Source of the DNA: CAVQEK01 sp964596645
Lineage (GTDB): Bacteria > Bacteroidota > Bacteroidia > Cytophagales > Cyclobacteriaceae
Length of the DNA stretch: 64,000 nt
Direction: 5' to 3'
Assembly: GCA_964596645.1 (NCBI GenBank)
Contig: CAZQVB010000005.1
Coordinates: forward strand, 1-64,000
Shown in pieces: positions 56,020 to 64,000 of the stretch. The notes under the pieces were generated by a model. That model had not been told where the DNA came from, did not search any database, and saw only the letters and a program-made list of their open reading frames with translations. Position 1 is the stretch's first letter; the number at the start of each line of letters is the position of its first letter. A program made the translations under genes and the position numbers.

Positions 56020-56473
56020 GGATGTTAAGGTAACTTATTGGTTTTCAGCATTGAAAAAGACTATACTACTTAAAAGCACTTCAAAAAATCATGCTCAGAA
56101 AGGTAAAAATACACTATGGTTTTGAAACAATACTAAAGGTATGCCTTCCTGCTCTGGTGGTTTAGTTACGAGACTTGCATCGATAGATAAATAATTGTGC
56201 GGATAGCAAGAGTTCTGGGTTTGCGGTGCAGCACGTTCAGTTCCGCCTGCCAGCCTTTGCTGCCATCTGGGCGGGTGATAAGCGACCGTATTCGGCGATT
56301 AACTTTCTGTACCGCACACCAGCAAGCATGGTCCTCTGGTCTTATCTCGTGTACCCCAGGCTGTATACTGAGGTCCACCGGACTGATGATGTCGTAGGGG
56401 AAAGCACCTGACAATACACCTGAACCGCATCTGGCGCGCACACTAATTTTCTTAAATTCGATGAGGTACTCCG
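56020..56473. other. 454-base intergenic region
   Basis: Lies between the propeller-cytochrome gene and the symporter 3' end. A minus-strand open frame of 112 codons (56166-56504) overlaps the symporter end by about 30 bases, but it has no motif, no family resemblance and uneven composition, so I do not call it a gene. No RNA gene, repeat or terminator was recognised. The part near 56020 is AT-rich and probably holds the promoter of the propeller gene. Confidence 0.5.
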
Positions 56474-58048
56474 TTATCGAGCCATGATTTTTTTCCAGGT
56501 CCATTCCAACTGCCCTTTTCGGTTATTTCCTACAAAAAAACCCAAACCATAGCCCAGGGTGTAAGTAACCAGGAATGAGAGGATAAGGGGCCATAGCTTG
56601 CCGACCACGAAAAAGTCCAGGCCAAATGGCTTGGCAAAAACGGTCAAAATACCCACCAATGCCCCGGCCAGTCCGGCAATGAGTACGGATAGGGCGTTGG
56701 CCCTGATGGTAAACATGCCCAGAATGAACACGCCAAAGAGCGGGCCCGCAAACATATTGATGAGCTTGGCTGTAATGGTGAAAATATCGCCCAACCGCCC
56801 AATATAACATGCCATGATCGTAACGCTGATGCCTAAAAGTATACTGCTCACCCGGGAGATGAGTAACTTCCTCCGGTCTATGGCTTCAGATTGCTCTCCT
56901 TCGTCCAGGTTGTAGTTTTTTAGGTAGAGACGGGCGTAGAAGTCATTCATCACCGCACTCACGCAGGCATTGGTGCCGGAGTCCATGCTGGACATGGAGG
57001 CTGCGTAGATAGCGGCTATGAGAAGTCCGGACAAACCCACGGGAATCAGGTTGGCAATAAAGTAGGGAAATACCTGATCGCTGGCCAGCGTATCGGGAAA
57101 AGACTGATGTTGTGCTACTACAAAAAGGCCGACACCCACTAGAGTAATGGCAACGATATAAAATGTATACGAAAAACAGTTGAGTAAAAAGCCCTGCCTG
57201 CTTACTTTTAAAGACTTAGCCGTAAGATAGCGTTGCACCAGTGCCTGGTCTACACAGTAGTTTCCCATTTTCTGCAAGGAGTAGGAAACCACCAGTGAGA
57301 TGACCGTAATTTCTTCTACCAGATAAAGTCGTCCTTTTTCCCACAAATTTGCTTCTGACCAGCCGCCAATTCGATCGAACATTTGGGTTTTACCTCCTTC
57401 AACCAGGCTCTGCCATATTTCCGGCAAGCCGCCGGGCACTGAGTATACAATGACAGCAAGGGCGATGACCATTCCGGCGAACATGACCAGCGAATGGATC
57501 ACATCCGCCCACATTACTGCCTTTACGCCACCTAATGTAGTGTTGAGAGTGGACAGAATGCCCAACGCAATCACTGAAGGCACCAGGGGCAATTGTCCGC
57601 CTGTTACGGTATTGAGCATGAGCGAGGGCACATAAATGACGGCCCCCATCCAGGTGATTCGCCATAGAATGAATATAGCGCTGGCCAGCAGCCTGACCTG
57701 CACGCTGAAACGCTTCTCGAGGTATTCGTATGCCGTGTAGACATTGAGTTTATGATAAAAGGGCATGAATATGCGTGTAACTACCGGAAAGCTCACCGGT
57801 ATGGCGACCCACATCCACAGCATGATCAATCCAAATTTCAGTGCCGCTGCCGGAAACGACATGTAGCCAACAGCACTGGTGAGGGTGGCCAGCAAAGACA
57901 AGCCAATCGGGAACCAGCCCATGCTCCTTCCGCCGAGCAAGAAGTCTTTGGCAGATTTTTGCTGCCGGAAAAAATAGAACCCAATGCCAAGAATACCCAG
58001 CACATATACCAAGGCTACGACGATATCAATGCTTGAGAGTCCTTTCAA
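56474..58048 (-). CDS. sodium:solute symporter (SSS family)
   Basis: Sodium-driven importer for a sugar-like or carboxylate substrate. The protein has about 13 helices. Family marks are FLLGGRSMGWFPIGLSLLATL with AVGYMSF, AYEYLEKRFSVQVRLLASAIF and SGLLIAAIYAASMSSMDSGTNA near the sodium site. The best start is TTG at 58046-58048 (KGLSSIDIVVALVYVLGILG), which overlaps the iolB stop by 4 bases (TTGA) and gives 524 residues; a longer frame upstream reads through the iolB coding region. It is the last gene of the catabolic operon and probably imports its substrate. Confidence 0.92.
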   Translation of the reverse strand: MKGLSSIDIVVALVYVLGILGIGFYFFRQQKSAKDFLLGGRSMGWFPIGLSLLATLTSAVGYMSFPAAALKFGLIMLWMWVAIPVSFPVVTRIFMPFYHKLNVYTAYEYLEKRFSVQVRLLASAIFILWRITWMGAVIYVPSLMLNTVTGGQLPLVPSVIALGILSTLNTTLGGVKAVMWADVIHSLVMFAGMVIALAVIVYSVPGGLPEIWQSLVEGGKTQMFDRIGGWSEANLWEKGRLYLVEEITVISLVVSYSLQKMGNYCVDQALVQRYLTAKSLKVSRQGFLLNCFSYTFYIVAITLVGVGLFVVAQHQSFPDTLASDQVFPYFIANLIPVGLSGLLIAAIYAASMSSMDSGTNACVSAVMNDFYARLYLKNYNLDEGEQSEAIDRRKLLISRVSSILLGISVTIMACYIGRLGDIFTITAKLINMFAGPLFGVFILGMFTIRANALSVLIAGLAGALVGILTVFAKPFGLDFFVVGKLWPLILSFLVTYTLGYGLGFFVGNNRKGQLEWTWKKIMAR

Positions 58049-58860
58049 CGGTGTGGTGTAAATTGATTTTCCATACCCTGTTCGTGAAGCAAATATTCGT
58101 AATCCGGATGCACCCGTGCCTGCGACAGGCGCTTGGGACCGGCCATACATGTGAGGTGATACAGGTAAGAGCCGGGAGCTGCAACCACCGGATGATAGCC
58201 CCCACCCACATAAGCCACGTCATTGGTTCTAAGGCTGAATGCCTGATCCATTTGGTCATCGAATTGATAAATCAGGCCGAAACCCTTAGGATGAGAAAAT
58301 TTAAAAAGGTAGCCTTCTTCGTAGGGCATTTCTTTGTCTTCTTCAAAAAACTGGTGGCGGTGCGGGGGCATGGTGCTCCAGTTGCCGGGTAAAGTAACTG
58401 TTTCGCCGGTGAGCAGTACATTTCCTTCTGAGTTGTCATTCCAAAAAATCTTGCGTACCGTGCGCCGCCAGTTATCCGTCCCCCGTTCGTTCACGCGGAT
58501 ATCTTCTTTCTTCATCAGGTAGTTCTGAAATTTCTCGGGGGCGGGGGCATAATGTATTCCCACCTGGCAACCTGTGATGGCCGTGAGAATTACTTCTTCA
58601 TTCCGAGTGAGCAACAGCCCTTCGGGAAGATCTTCAAAAACGTTGCGACGGGGACCCAGCGTGCCTTCCAAACCTGACTCAACAGAGAATGACAACGCTC
58701 CTTCCAGAATCACCAGTGCAAACTCGTTATCCTGAGTGCTGAGCGTGTACTGCTCTCCTTCTTTCAAAAGAAGCAAAGCAATTTTTTGGTTTTGGAGTTC
58801 AAGATCGGTGAGCTGGTTCCATCCATTCCGGATTGGTTTCCTTATTCTTCCGCAGTTCAT
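58045..58860 (-). CDS. iolB: 5-deoxy-glucuronate isomerase (IolB/KduI cupin)
   Basis: Cupin-fold metalloenzyme which in inositol breakdown isomerises 5-deoxy-D-glucuronate to 2-deoxy-5-keto-gluconate. The 271-residue protein has the IolB layout: an N-terminal half (TLGPRRNVFEDLPEGLLL, QVGIHYAPAPEKF) and a C-terminal half with metal ligands in MPPHRHQFFEE, EEGYLFKFSHPKGFG and YVGGGYHPVVAAPGS. CMAGPKRLSQARVHPDYEYL follows. It sits in an operon without the other inositol genes iolD, iolC or a clear iolE, so its physiological substrate may be a related uronate. It overlaps both neighbours by 4 bases. Confidence 0.9.
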   Translation of the reverse strand: MNCGRIRKPIRNGWNQLTDLELQNQKIALLLLKEGEQYTLSTQDNEFALVILEGALSFSVESGLEGTLGPRRNVFEDLPEGLLLTRNEEVILTAITGCQVGIHYAPAPEKFQNYLMKKEDIRVNERGTDNWRRTVRKIFWNDNSEGNVLLTGETVTLPGNWSTMPPHRHQFFEEDKEMPYEEGYLFKFSHPKGFGLIYQFDDQMDQAFSLRTNDVAYVGGGYHPVVAAPGSYLYHLTCMAGPKRLSQARVHPDYEYLLHEQGMENQFTPHR

Positions 58861-59801
58861 GTTGTTTTATTTTTTATTAGAACGTCTATGATGATCTCGG
58901 CAGCCATCATTCCGGTGCGCACGTTGGCATCCGAGGTTTGGGCACCCATGTGGGGAGTGGCCAAGAAGTTGGGCAACCCAAGCAGTGGGCTCTCTCCCGG
59001 AGGCTCGGTTTCAAATACATCAGTGGCTGCTGCCAGTATATTGTTATTTTTCAGGGCATCGAACAGGGCTGCTTCATCTACAAGGCCGCCCCGGCTGGTA
59101 TTGATGAGTACAGCGGTGCGCTTCATTTGGGAGAGGGCCTTTTTATCGATGAGGTAGCGGGTATGCTTGTTCAGCGGCACGTGCAGCGAAACGATATCCG
59201 AACGCTCCAATAATGCAGGCAGCGCAACCAGAGATATCTCAAGCTCATTTACCGGTTCTACAATTTCGACAAAAGGATCGTACACCAGGATATTGTTATT
59301 AAACCCCCGGGCCCGCCGGATGACGGCCTTGCCAATTTGTCCATAACCGATGATGCCGACGGTTTTGCCCAACACCTCGGTACCGGAGAAAGCCGGAGGC
59401 GACCACTGACCACGTTTCACGCTTTGTACCGCCGGTAGCAGATGGCGGGAAGTCGCCAGAATGAACAACCAGGCCAGGTCGGCCACCGATTCATAGTTGC
59501 CCGGACAAGTCTTTACCACAATGCCCCTCGCTTTCGCTCCTTCCATATCGATGCGATCGAAGCCGACGGCATGATCGGCGATCACGCGCAGTTGAGGACA
59601 ACGCTCAAATACCAGGGGGCCTATCCGGTCTTGGGCTGATACAATAGCCCCGTGGCAGTCACCGATGAGTTCGGCTACCTGCGCTTCATTGTCCGGGTCA
59701 TCATTGGGGCGTGAAATTACCTCAATCCCTGCCTTTTGTAACAGTTCTATCGGCTGAGAAGATGCTTTGGCAAATGATTTGGACAATACAGCTACTTTCA
59801 T
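58857..59801 (-). CDS. D-2-hydroxyacid dehydrogenase (SerA/GyaR-like)
   Basis: NAD-dependent oxidoreductase of the D-isomer family. The 314-residue protein (ATG at 59799-59801; 15 extra residues in a longer frame are unlikely) has the Rossmann motif GKTVGIIGYGQIGKAVIRRA. Catalytic residues are Arg in INTSRGGLVDEAAL, Glu in DVFETEPPGESPLL, and His in ATPHMGAQT. Length fits glyoxylate or phosphoglycerate dehydrogenases without a regulatory ACT domain. In this operon a sugar-acid or 2-keto-acid substrate is more likely than serine synthesis. Its stop overlaps the iolB start (ATGA). Confidence 0.9.
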   Translation of the reverse strand: MKVAVLSKSFAKASSQPIELLQKAGIEVISRPNDDPDNEAQVAELIGDCHGAIVSAQDRIGPLVFERCPQLRVIADHAVGFDRIDMEGAKARGIVVKTCPGNYESVADLAWLFILATSRHLLPAVQSVKRGQWSPPAFSGTEVLGKTVGIIGYGQIGKAVIRRARGFNNNILVYDPFVEIVEPVNELEISLVALPALLERSDIVSLHVPLNKHTRYLIDKKALSQMKRTAVLINTSRGGLVDEAALFDALKNNNILAAATDVFETEPPGESPLLGLPNFLATPHMGAQTSDANVRTGMMAAEIIIDVLIKNKTT

Positions 59802-59890
59802 AATTTCAATTGAGGGGAATCCCTGTATGTTTAAAAATGGTTTCAATATCGCGCACCCGTATAGATCGATGCCGTGGGTCTCAGCACAAG

Positions 59891-60010
59891 CTATTCGTCT
59901 GCTGTCTCGCCAGCGTCATGTTCCGGTGGGTATAAGGCATTAAGCAGTTCGGTAATGAAGAAGCGCAGCGCATCAGTAGAAAAGATTTGGGTAATGGCTT
60001 TATAAATCAT
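59891..60010 (-). CDS. 39-residue mini-protein translationally coupled to the isomerase
   Basis: An open frame of 39 codons begins at ATG 60008-60010, overlapping the stop of the upstream isomerase gene by 4 bases (ATGA), the same junction used at other gene borders of this operon. The product MIYKAITQIFSTDALRFFIT begins amphipathic and ends acidic (PPEHDAGETADE). I know no family for it. It could be a small functional protein, the remnant of a lost gene, or a chance frame; coupling and composition favour coding. It is followed by about 90 bases before the dehydrogenase. Confidence 0.5.
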   Translation of the reverse strand: MIYKAITQIFSTDALRFFITELLNALYPPEHDAGETADE

Positions 60011-60921
60011 ACCTGGGCCAGTGAGTCAATGAAAAACTGTTTGCAATTGAGCAGGTGCGTATGGCTATCCACTGCAGGAGGCTTGATTACTTCAAAAAGA
60101 AGGTATGGCTTATCATGCTGGTTGAGGAAGCCGGTTTCAATGAGTTGGGCTATCATACGGGTCATCGCAGCCTGAGTCATTTTTCCCGGTTCGCCCAGGG
60201 GCATATGGTTATCCCCGTACAGTTCGCTATCCGAATCCGTTACGCAATTGCAGAAGTGAAACTCTTGCACCTGCGAAACGGCTTTCAGCATCTCGAGCGG
60301 GTCTTCTTCATTGAGCCAGCAGTGGGCGGTATCTATGTTGACATACAGTGTAAGTCCTTGCTCCTGAAGGGCAGCCGTCAACTGTTGTGCATCTTGTATA
60401 TAGCCAAAGGTATGTTTCTTATGCGCATCCACGTCGAGGGGTTCGAGCAGGATATCAATGGCAGGATAACGTTCTGCGGCATAGGCCACTATCTCGCTCA
60501 TCGATTGCCGGAGCGCTTCCAGCGCCTTCTCTCTCAACGACCATTCCGCAGGCCGCTTGCCAGGCACCAGCGATAAGGCAGATGCCCCTGCTTCGGCAGC
60601 GTCAGGTAACTGATCGAGAACCAATTGTACCGAACGCTTGCGCTGCTCCTGATCCAGCGAAGAGAGATTTCCCTGTCGATCGTTCAGTACCCGTGCTACG
60701 CAGTAGTCAAGGAAGAGATCATCAGAAGCCAGCAGTTCAGCGATGGCTTTTCGTTCATTGGCGTAGGGTATCTCCACAGTTTGGAAAGCACGGAAAAATT
60801 GATCTTCCAGTACCCATTGCATGGCCTCCAGCGTAGCTCCTTCCTTCTGGCCGGAGGTAGGCCAGTACTGCGATATCATGCAGGTGGGTGTAGCAATCGT
60901 ATAAAGTTCTGTGATATTCAT
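60007..60921 (-). CDS. TIM-barrel sugar isomerase/epimerase (xylose isomerase-like)
   Basis: Member of the AP endonuclease/xylose isomerase-like barrel group, with many inositol, uronate and ketose epimerases. The 304-residue protein shows the metal-binding pattern EPLDVDAHKKHTFG, VNIDTAHCWLNEEDPLEML and VQEFHFCNCV, with Glu, Asp/His and His ligands in expected order, and ends with YLLFEVIKPPAVDSH. Specific substrate is not readable. It overlaps the Ldh gene by 4 bases at its start and the mini-gene by 4 bases at its end. Confidence 0.85.
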   Translation of the reverse strand: MNITELYTIATPTCMISQYWPTSGQKEGATLEAMQWVLEDQFFRAFQTVEIPYANERKAIAELLASDDLFLDYCVARVLNDRQGNLSSLDQEQRKRSVQLVLDQLPDAAEAGASALSLVPGKRPAEWSLREKALEALRQSMSEIVAYAAERYPAIDILLEPLDVDAHKKHTFGYIQDAQQLTAALQEQGLTLYVNIDTAHCWLNEEDPLEMLKAVSQVQEFHFCNCVTDSDSELYGDNHMPLGEPGKMTQAAMTRMIAQLIETGFLNQHDKPYLLFEVIKPPAVDSHTHLLNCKQFFIDSLAQV

Positions 60922-61976
60922 TTATTTATGATTGGTAAGTCTATATGAAATTCTTTTGCCAGGTCTACCAGCATGTTCCTGGTGTAATCGTCCACAGGGA
61001 TGCCGGATCGAAGTCGTTCTTGCTTAGTCAAACCCGCCCGCTGGCCGGGATAATATAGCTGGTCAACTCCTGCCCGCCGGGGTGATTGGGTAAGGGATGT
61101 AACCCACTGTGCTGCTTTTTTCTCAAATTCATCAAGCTCAGTAAAAGCACTGATATCAAGGGCTATTGCCGTAAAGCTGGCATTCATCGGTTGGGCAGTC
61201 TGGGCTATCCAGCTCAATACATCTACCGATAAGTTGCCTCCTGGCAGCAGGGCTGTTATTGCCTCAATCGCCATTGCCAGTCCATATCCCTTGTGCCCTC
61301 CAATGGGCAGCAGCGACCCGGTCCTGGCCCGCTCAGGGTCTGTGGTGGGTTGTCCATCCTCATCCAGGGCCCAGCCCTCGGGAATAGGCTGACCGGTATC
61401 GGCAGCATGTGTAATGTTGCCCATCGCTGTAACGGTGGTCGCCATATCCAGCAGGAAGGGTGGCTGGCCGGCTACAGGAAATCCAATGGCCAGCGGGTTG
61501 AGCCCGAGCAAAGCACGGGTACCGCCCCATGGGGCAATGCCGGGGCGACTTACCGCTGTACAGATTCCTATACACGATGACTGAATGGCTTGAGCAGCAT
61601 AGAGCGCGCAGGCGCCTGCGTGGTTGGTACTGATGACCGATACCATACCTATCCCAGATTGTTTTGCCTTTTGTATGGCCACAGACATAGCATGTGAGGC
61701 GGCTATATGCCCTGCACTACCCTGCGCATCAATTACAGCAATGGCTGCACGATCTTTCACCATTATTGGCTCAAAAGCAGTAGCAATACCTCCTCCCTGC
61801 ACGTGCCTGACGTAGCGGTCGAGCATGCGGATGCCATGTGAATCAATGCCCAACAAGGAAGTTTCTACCAGCAGGTCAGCCCACTGGCGGGCAAGTTCTT
61901 CGGACAGTCCGCAGTGCATGAATACCTGGCAAATGAACCTTCTGGAAATGTTATGGTCAAGATTTGAGCTTTTCAT
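60918..61976 (-). CDS. Ldh-family oxidoreductase (malate/L-lactate/ureidoglycolate dehydrogenase type)
   Basis: NAD(P)-dependent dehydrogenase of the MDH2 family, which oxidises 2-hydroxyacids including sugar acids. The 352-residue protein has the opening VFMHCGLSEELARQWADLLV and the catalytic-His segment GIDSHGIRMLDRYV. Nucleotide-loop motifs are STNHAGACALYAAQAI and PFLLDMATTVTAMGNI, followed by LPIGGHKGYGLAMAIEAI. All are complete. As it follows the GH2 gene and precedes an isomerase, a sugar-acid substrate is likely. The stop overlaps the isomerase start (ATGA). A 50-codon frame lies between it and the GH2 gene. Confidence 0.92.
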   Translation of the reverse strand: MKSSNLDHNISRRFICQVFMHCGLSEELARQWADLLVETSLLGIDSHGIRMLDRYVRHVQGGGIATAFEPIMVKDRAAIAVIDAQGSAGHIAASHAMSVAIQKAKQSGIGMVSVISTNHAGACALYAAQAIQSSCIGICTAVSRPGIAPWGGTRALLGLNPLAIGFPVAGQPPFLLDMATTVTAMGNITHAADTGQPIPEGWALDEDGQPTTDPERARTGSLLPIGGHKGYGLAMAIEAITALLPGGNLSVDVLSWIAQTAQPMNASFTAIALDISAFTELDEFEKKAAQWVTSLTQSPRRAGVDQLYYPGQRAGLTKQERLRSGIPVDDYTRNMLVDLAKEFHIDLPIINK

Positions 61977-62021
61977 TGATTTGATGTGGCCGTTGGCAAT
62001 GTATAAAAAAGTAATTATACA

Positions 62022-62174
62022 TTATTTATTGACTTTACCTGAAAGCAACCAATCCCGGTCGGCGATGATGATTGATATTTTGTCGCGGTAGTTCTGTTCT
62101 CCGTTTTCGTACAAACATAAAATTTTGGTGTTGAACGAGACGAATTTACTCCATCCTACTTTGTTTAAATTCAT
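62022..62174 (-). CDS. 50-residue small open frame between GH2 and Ldh genes
   Basis: Begins at ATG 62172-62174, 22 bases after the GH2 stop, and ends before the Ldh gene. The sequence (KFVSFNTKILCLYENGEQNY, then DRDWLLSGKVNK) looks protein-like but matches no family I know. An in-frame stop lies two codons before the ATG. It may be a small gene of the operon or a fragment of a lost gene. Confidence 0.3.
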   Translation of the reverse strand: MNLNKVGWSKFVSFNTKILCLYENGEQNYRDKISIIIADRDWLLSGKVNK

Positions 62175-62196
62175 TTTCCACTATCCGTGAAGATGG

Positions 62197-64000
62197 TTAC
62201 TTTGAACTTTTCGTCGCGCTCTTCGCTCGGTAGAATTTTTGTAAGCGGTAAAAAGCCTTTTTCTTGGCACCCTGCTCTGATATCAATCCTTTTCGGTTAT
62301 AGTCGTCTTGAATGTTGGGCAGCGGGCGCCTGGGAGACAAAAAATCTTTCAACAGCCAGGGTGTGATCCCTGCCAGAAAGTCGATGTTTTCCATCATCTT
62401 TAGGTTGTACTCATACACTGCATCCTGATATTCTTCCGTCCAGCGTTCGTTGGCAGCACCGTGATGACCTTGCAAGGCCCCACCACCAAACTCGCTGATG
62501 ATCAATGGCTTGTCGTATGCTATTTTCCATTTTCTGTCGGCACATTCCACGGGATTGCCCTCGTACCAGCCGCAGTATTGGTTGATACCGATCACATCAA
62601 TATAGGCTCCCAGGGGATCGTCTATCATGCGGAAACCACCTTCAGAAGCGTGGGTGTCCAGGGCAGCAGTAGTGAGCCGGGTGTTATCCAGCGATTTGGT
62701 TTTTTTCACCAGGTTGGACAGGAACGTCACGCGCGCATCGCTCACAGGCGTTTCGTTGGCCACTGACCAAAGGATAATGGCACCGCGATTTTTGTCTCGG
62801 CTGATCATTTCGGTGAGCTGTTGTTCGGCATTGGCGTAGGTATCCGGATAATCGAACATCACCGTCCAGTAGACCGGAATTTCTGACCATACCATCACGC
62901 CATTTTCTTCAGCCACCCGTATCATCTCCTCGCTGTGCGGGTAGTGGGCCAACCGCACAAAGTTGCAGCCCATTTCTTTGGCCCATTTGATGAGCACTTC
63001 GCACTCTTCGCGGGTGGTGACTCTGCCCGGATTGAAAGGAGCTTCTTCATGGACACAAACGCCTTTCAAAAATACGGGAGAGCCGTTGAGCAGTATCTGG
63101 TGGCCTTTCGTTTCAATAGTGCGGAAGGCAATCCGATCCTCTACTTCGTCGCTTGCACTTTTAATTACCACGTTGTAAATCTTCGGCTTGTCAGGACTCC
63201 ACAGCTCAAAATCCCCTTTCAAACTAACCAATGCCCTGCCCTGCTGGTCTGTATTAAATGTTTTGGAGATGCCCAACTCGGGAATGGACACGCTCACTGA
63301 TTGGCCTGCCGAGTCGCTCAACTGCACCCAACCGGCTACATTCTGCTGACTGCCTTTGGCTAACTGGATGGAATAATCCCGGATAAAGTTGGACGGGGTT
63401 TTCACCAGATAAACAGACCTCGTGAGTCCGCCATAGTTCCACCAATCAAAGTTTATAGTAGGTATTGCGTCCCGCTTGCGGGTGTTGTCTACCTTCACCA
63501 CCAGCACATTGTCTTTAGGCTTCAGCCGATCTGTTACTTCAAAATTGAACGGGGTATAGCCTCCAATATGTTCGCCCACTTTCTCACCGTTCAGATAGAC
63601 CTTGGCCTCGTAGTTCACCGCTCCGAAATAGAGAAACACTCGTTGGTCATCTTCATTCTCGTAATCGAAAGAGCGTTTATACCAGATGGTGCCTTCGTAA
63701 TAATAAAGCTTTTCGGCTTGGGTATTCCAGTCGCCGGGTACGCTTAGCTGATCACTGGTCTCGAAGTTATACTCGATCAGGTCGCTGGGCGACTGCATCT
63801 GGGCGTCTTTAAAGTAGCCATTGTCTTTGGGCTGATAGCGGTGGTTGTAGTAACCATTCTCCAGCGGGTCAACAATGATGCGCCACTGTCCATCCAGCGA
63901 TTGTTTTTCTCTGGCCAGCACATTCTGGATCAGGGGATCAGGCGATTGGGCCAAAGAGAAATAATCGGAAAGCAGCAGGGCTGATAATAAGAGCAAAAAT
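62197..64000 (-). CDS. GH2 glycoside hydrolase, probably beta-glucuronidase-like; 5' end off window
   Basis: Exported enzyme expected to release terminal beta-linked uronic acid (or galactose) from glycans. The frame continues to the right edge inside the signal peptide (FLLLLSALLLSDYFSLAQ), so the start is missing. The GH2 sandwich (SLDGQWRI, LSVPGDWNTQ, WYKRSFDY, VYLNGEKVGEHIGGYTPF), the middle domain and the barrel are present. Catalytic residues are Glu in WSVANETP (acid/base) and Glu in IISEFGGG (nucleophile). Near the C-terminus YNRKGLISE fits the N-x-K motif that recognises the glucuronate carboxylate in beta-glucuronidases, at 62290-62298. First gene visible in the catabolic operon; more may lie beyond the edge. 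Confidence 0.88.
   Translation of the reverse strand, partial: FLLLLSALLLSDYFSLAQSPDPLIQNVLAREKQSLDGQWRIIVDPLENGYYNHRYQPKDNGYFKDAQMQSPSDLIEYNFETSDQLSVPGDWNTQAEKLYYYEGTIWYKRSFDYENEDDQRVFLYFGAVNYEAKVYLNGEKVGEHIGGYTPFNFEVTDRLKPKDNVLVVKVDNTRKRDAIPTINFDWWNYGGLTRSVYLVKTPSNFIRDYSIQLAKGSQQNVAGWVQLSDSAGQSVSVSIPELGISKTFNTDQQGRALVSLKGDFELWSPDKPKIYNVVIKSASDEVEDRIAFRTIETKGHQILLNGSPVFLKGVCVHEEAPFNPGRVTTREECEVLIKWAKEMGCNFVRLAHYPHSEEMIRVAEENGVMVWSEIPVYWTVMFDYPDTYANAEQQLTEMISRDKNRGAIILWSVANETPVSDARVTFLSNLVKKTKSLDNTRLTTAALDTHASEGGFRMIDDPLGAYIDVIGINQYCGWYEGNPVECADRKWKIAYDKPLIISEFGGGALQGHHGAANERWTEEYQDAVYEYNLKMMENIDFLAGITPWLLKDFLSPRRPLPNIQDDYNRKGLISEQGAKKKAFYRLQKFYRAKSATKSSK

Noticed and set aside
56166..56504. 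112-codon minus-strand frame between the propeller gene and the symporter
   Set aside because: Overlaps the symporter 3' end, has no motif or family resemblance, and no operon logic; kept only as a note on the intergenic region.

Overview
The window looks like a chromosomal segment of a free-living Bacteroidota bacterium, most likely of the order Cytophagales. The indications are SusC/SusD outer-membrane uptake genes with an ECF sigma/FecR pair, two adjacent genes resembling the Bacteroidota families DUF6048 and DUF6452, the gene order parA-parB-DUF5683-dapB-lepB, GSCFA and DUF255 proteins, and many non-ATG starts with little Shine-Dalgarno signal. This placement comes from gene content only. 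I saw no tRNA, rRNA, insertion sequence, prophage or CRISPR array.

Layout. (1) 1-9.9 kb, minus strand: a polysaccharide utilization locus read as ECF sigma factor, FecR anti-sigma, SusC with an STN signalling domain, SusD, S1 sulfatase, and a GH78-type alpha-L-rhamnosidase that runs off the left edge. The susC frame carries two in-frame stop codons (TAA at codon 18, TAG at codon 1045), so the importer looks broken. (2) 10-17.5 kb, plus strand: a housekeeping run of parA, parB, a DUF5683 protein, dapB, lepB, ribBA, a secreted protein and surE. (3) 17.5-24.5 kb, minus strand: a DUF6048/DUF6452-like pair, priA, a thioredoxin-fold DUF255 protein and a GSCFA protein. (4) 24.6-42.9 kb, mixed strands: DoxX-like protein, a trehalose synthase-maltokinase fusion, universal stress protein, MscS channel, an Arg/Gly/Pro-rich repeat protein, an aminotransferase, a TolC-HlyD pair, a glycosyltransferase, Maf, Nudix, DUF819, an ArsA-type ATPase, an NTP pyrophosphohydrolase and a secreted protein. 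(5) 43-56 kb: a very large metallo-beta-lactamase/cyclic-nucleotide-binding protein, mgsA, an OmpA protein, apt with a nucleoside-type MFS transporter, a PP2C phosphatase, a beta-barrel protein, and a propeller/HEAT/cytochrome c lipoprotein. (6) 56.5-64 kb, minus strand: a tightly coupled catabolic operon with a GH2 enzyme that carries the glucuronidase-type N-x-K motif, an Ldh-type oxidoreductase, a TIM-barrel isomerase, a 39-codon mini-gene, a D-2-hydroxyacid dehydrogenase, IolB and a sodium:solute symporter, several joined by 4-base stop/start overlaps.

How the genes work together. Region 1 would sense and import a sulfated, rhamnose-containing glycan. Region 6 would release, import and oxidise a uronic-acid-like sugar; its pathway is not one I can match to a textbook route. 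Rhamnose, sulfate and glucuronate together recall ulvan-type algal polysaccharides, but that link is inference. Regions 2 and 3 are core chromosome maintenance, lysine and riboflavin synthesis, and secretion.

Data quality. Two runs of ten N (23028-23037 and 44216-44225) each interrupt a gene. Deleting all ten N restores one continuous, family-like reading frame in both cases, so they look like zero-length scaffold joins. The two susC stop codons are not near these joins.
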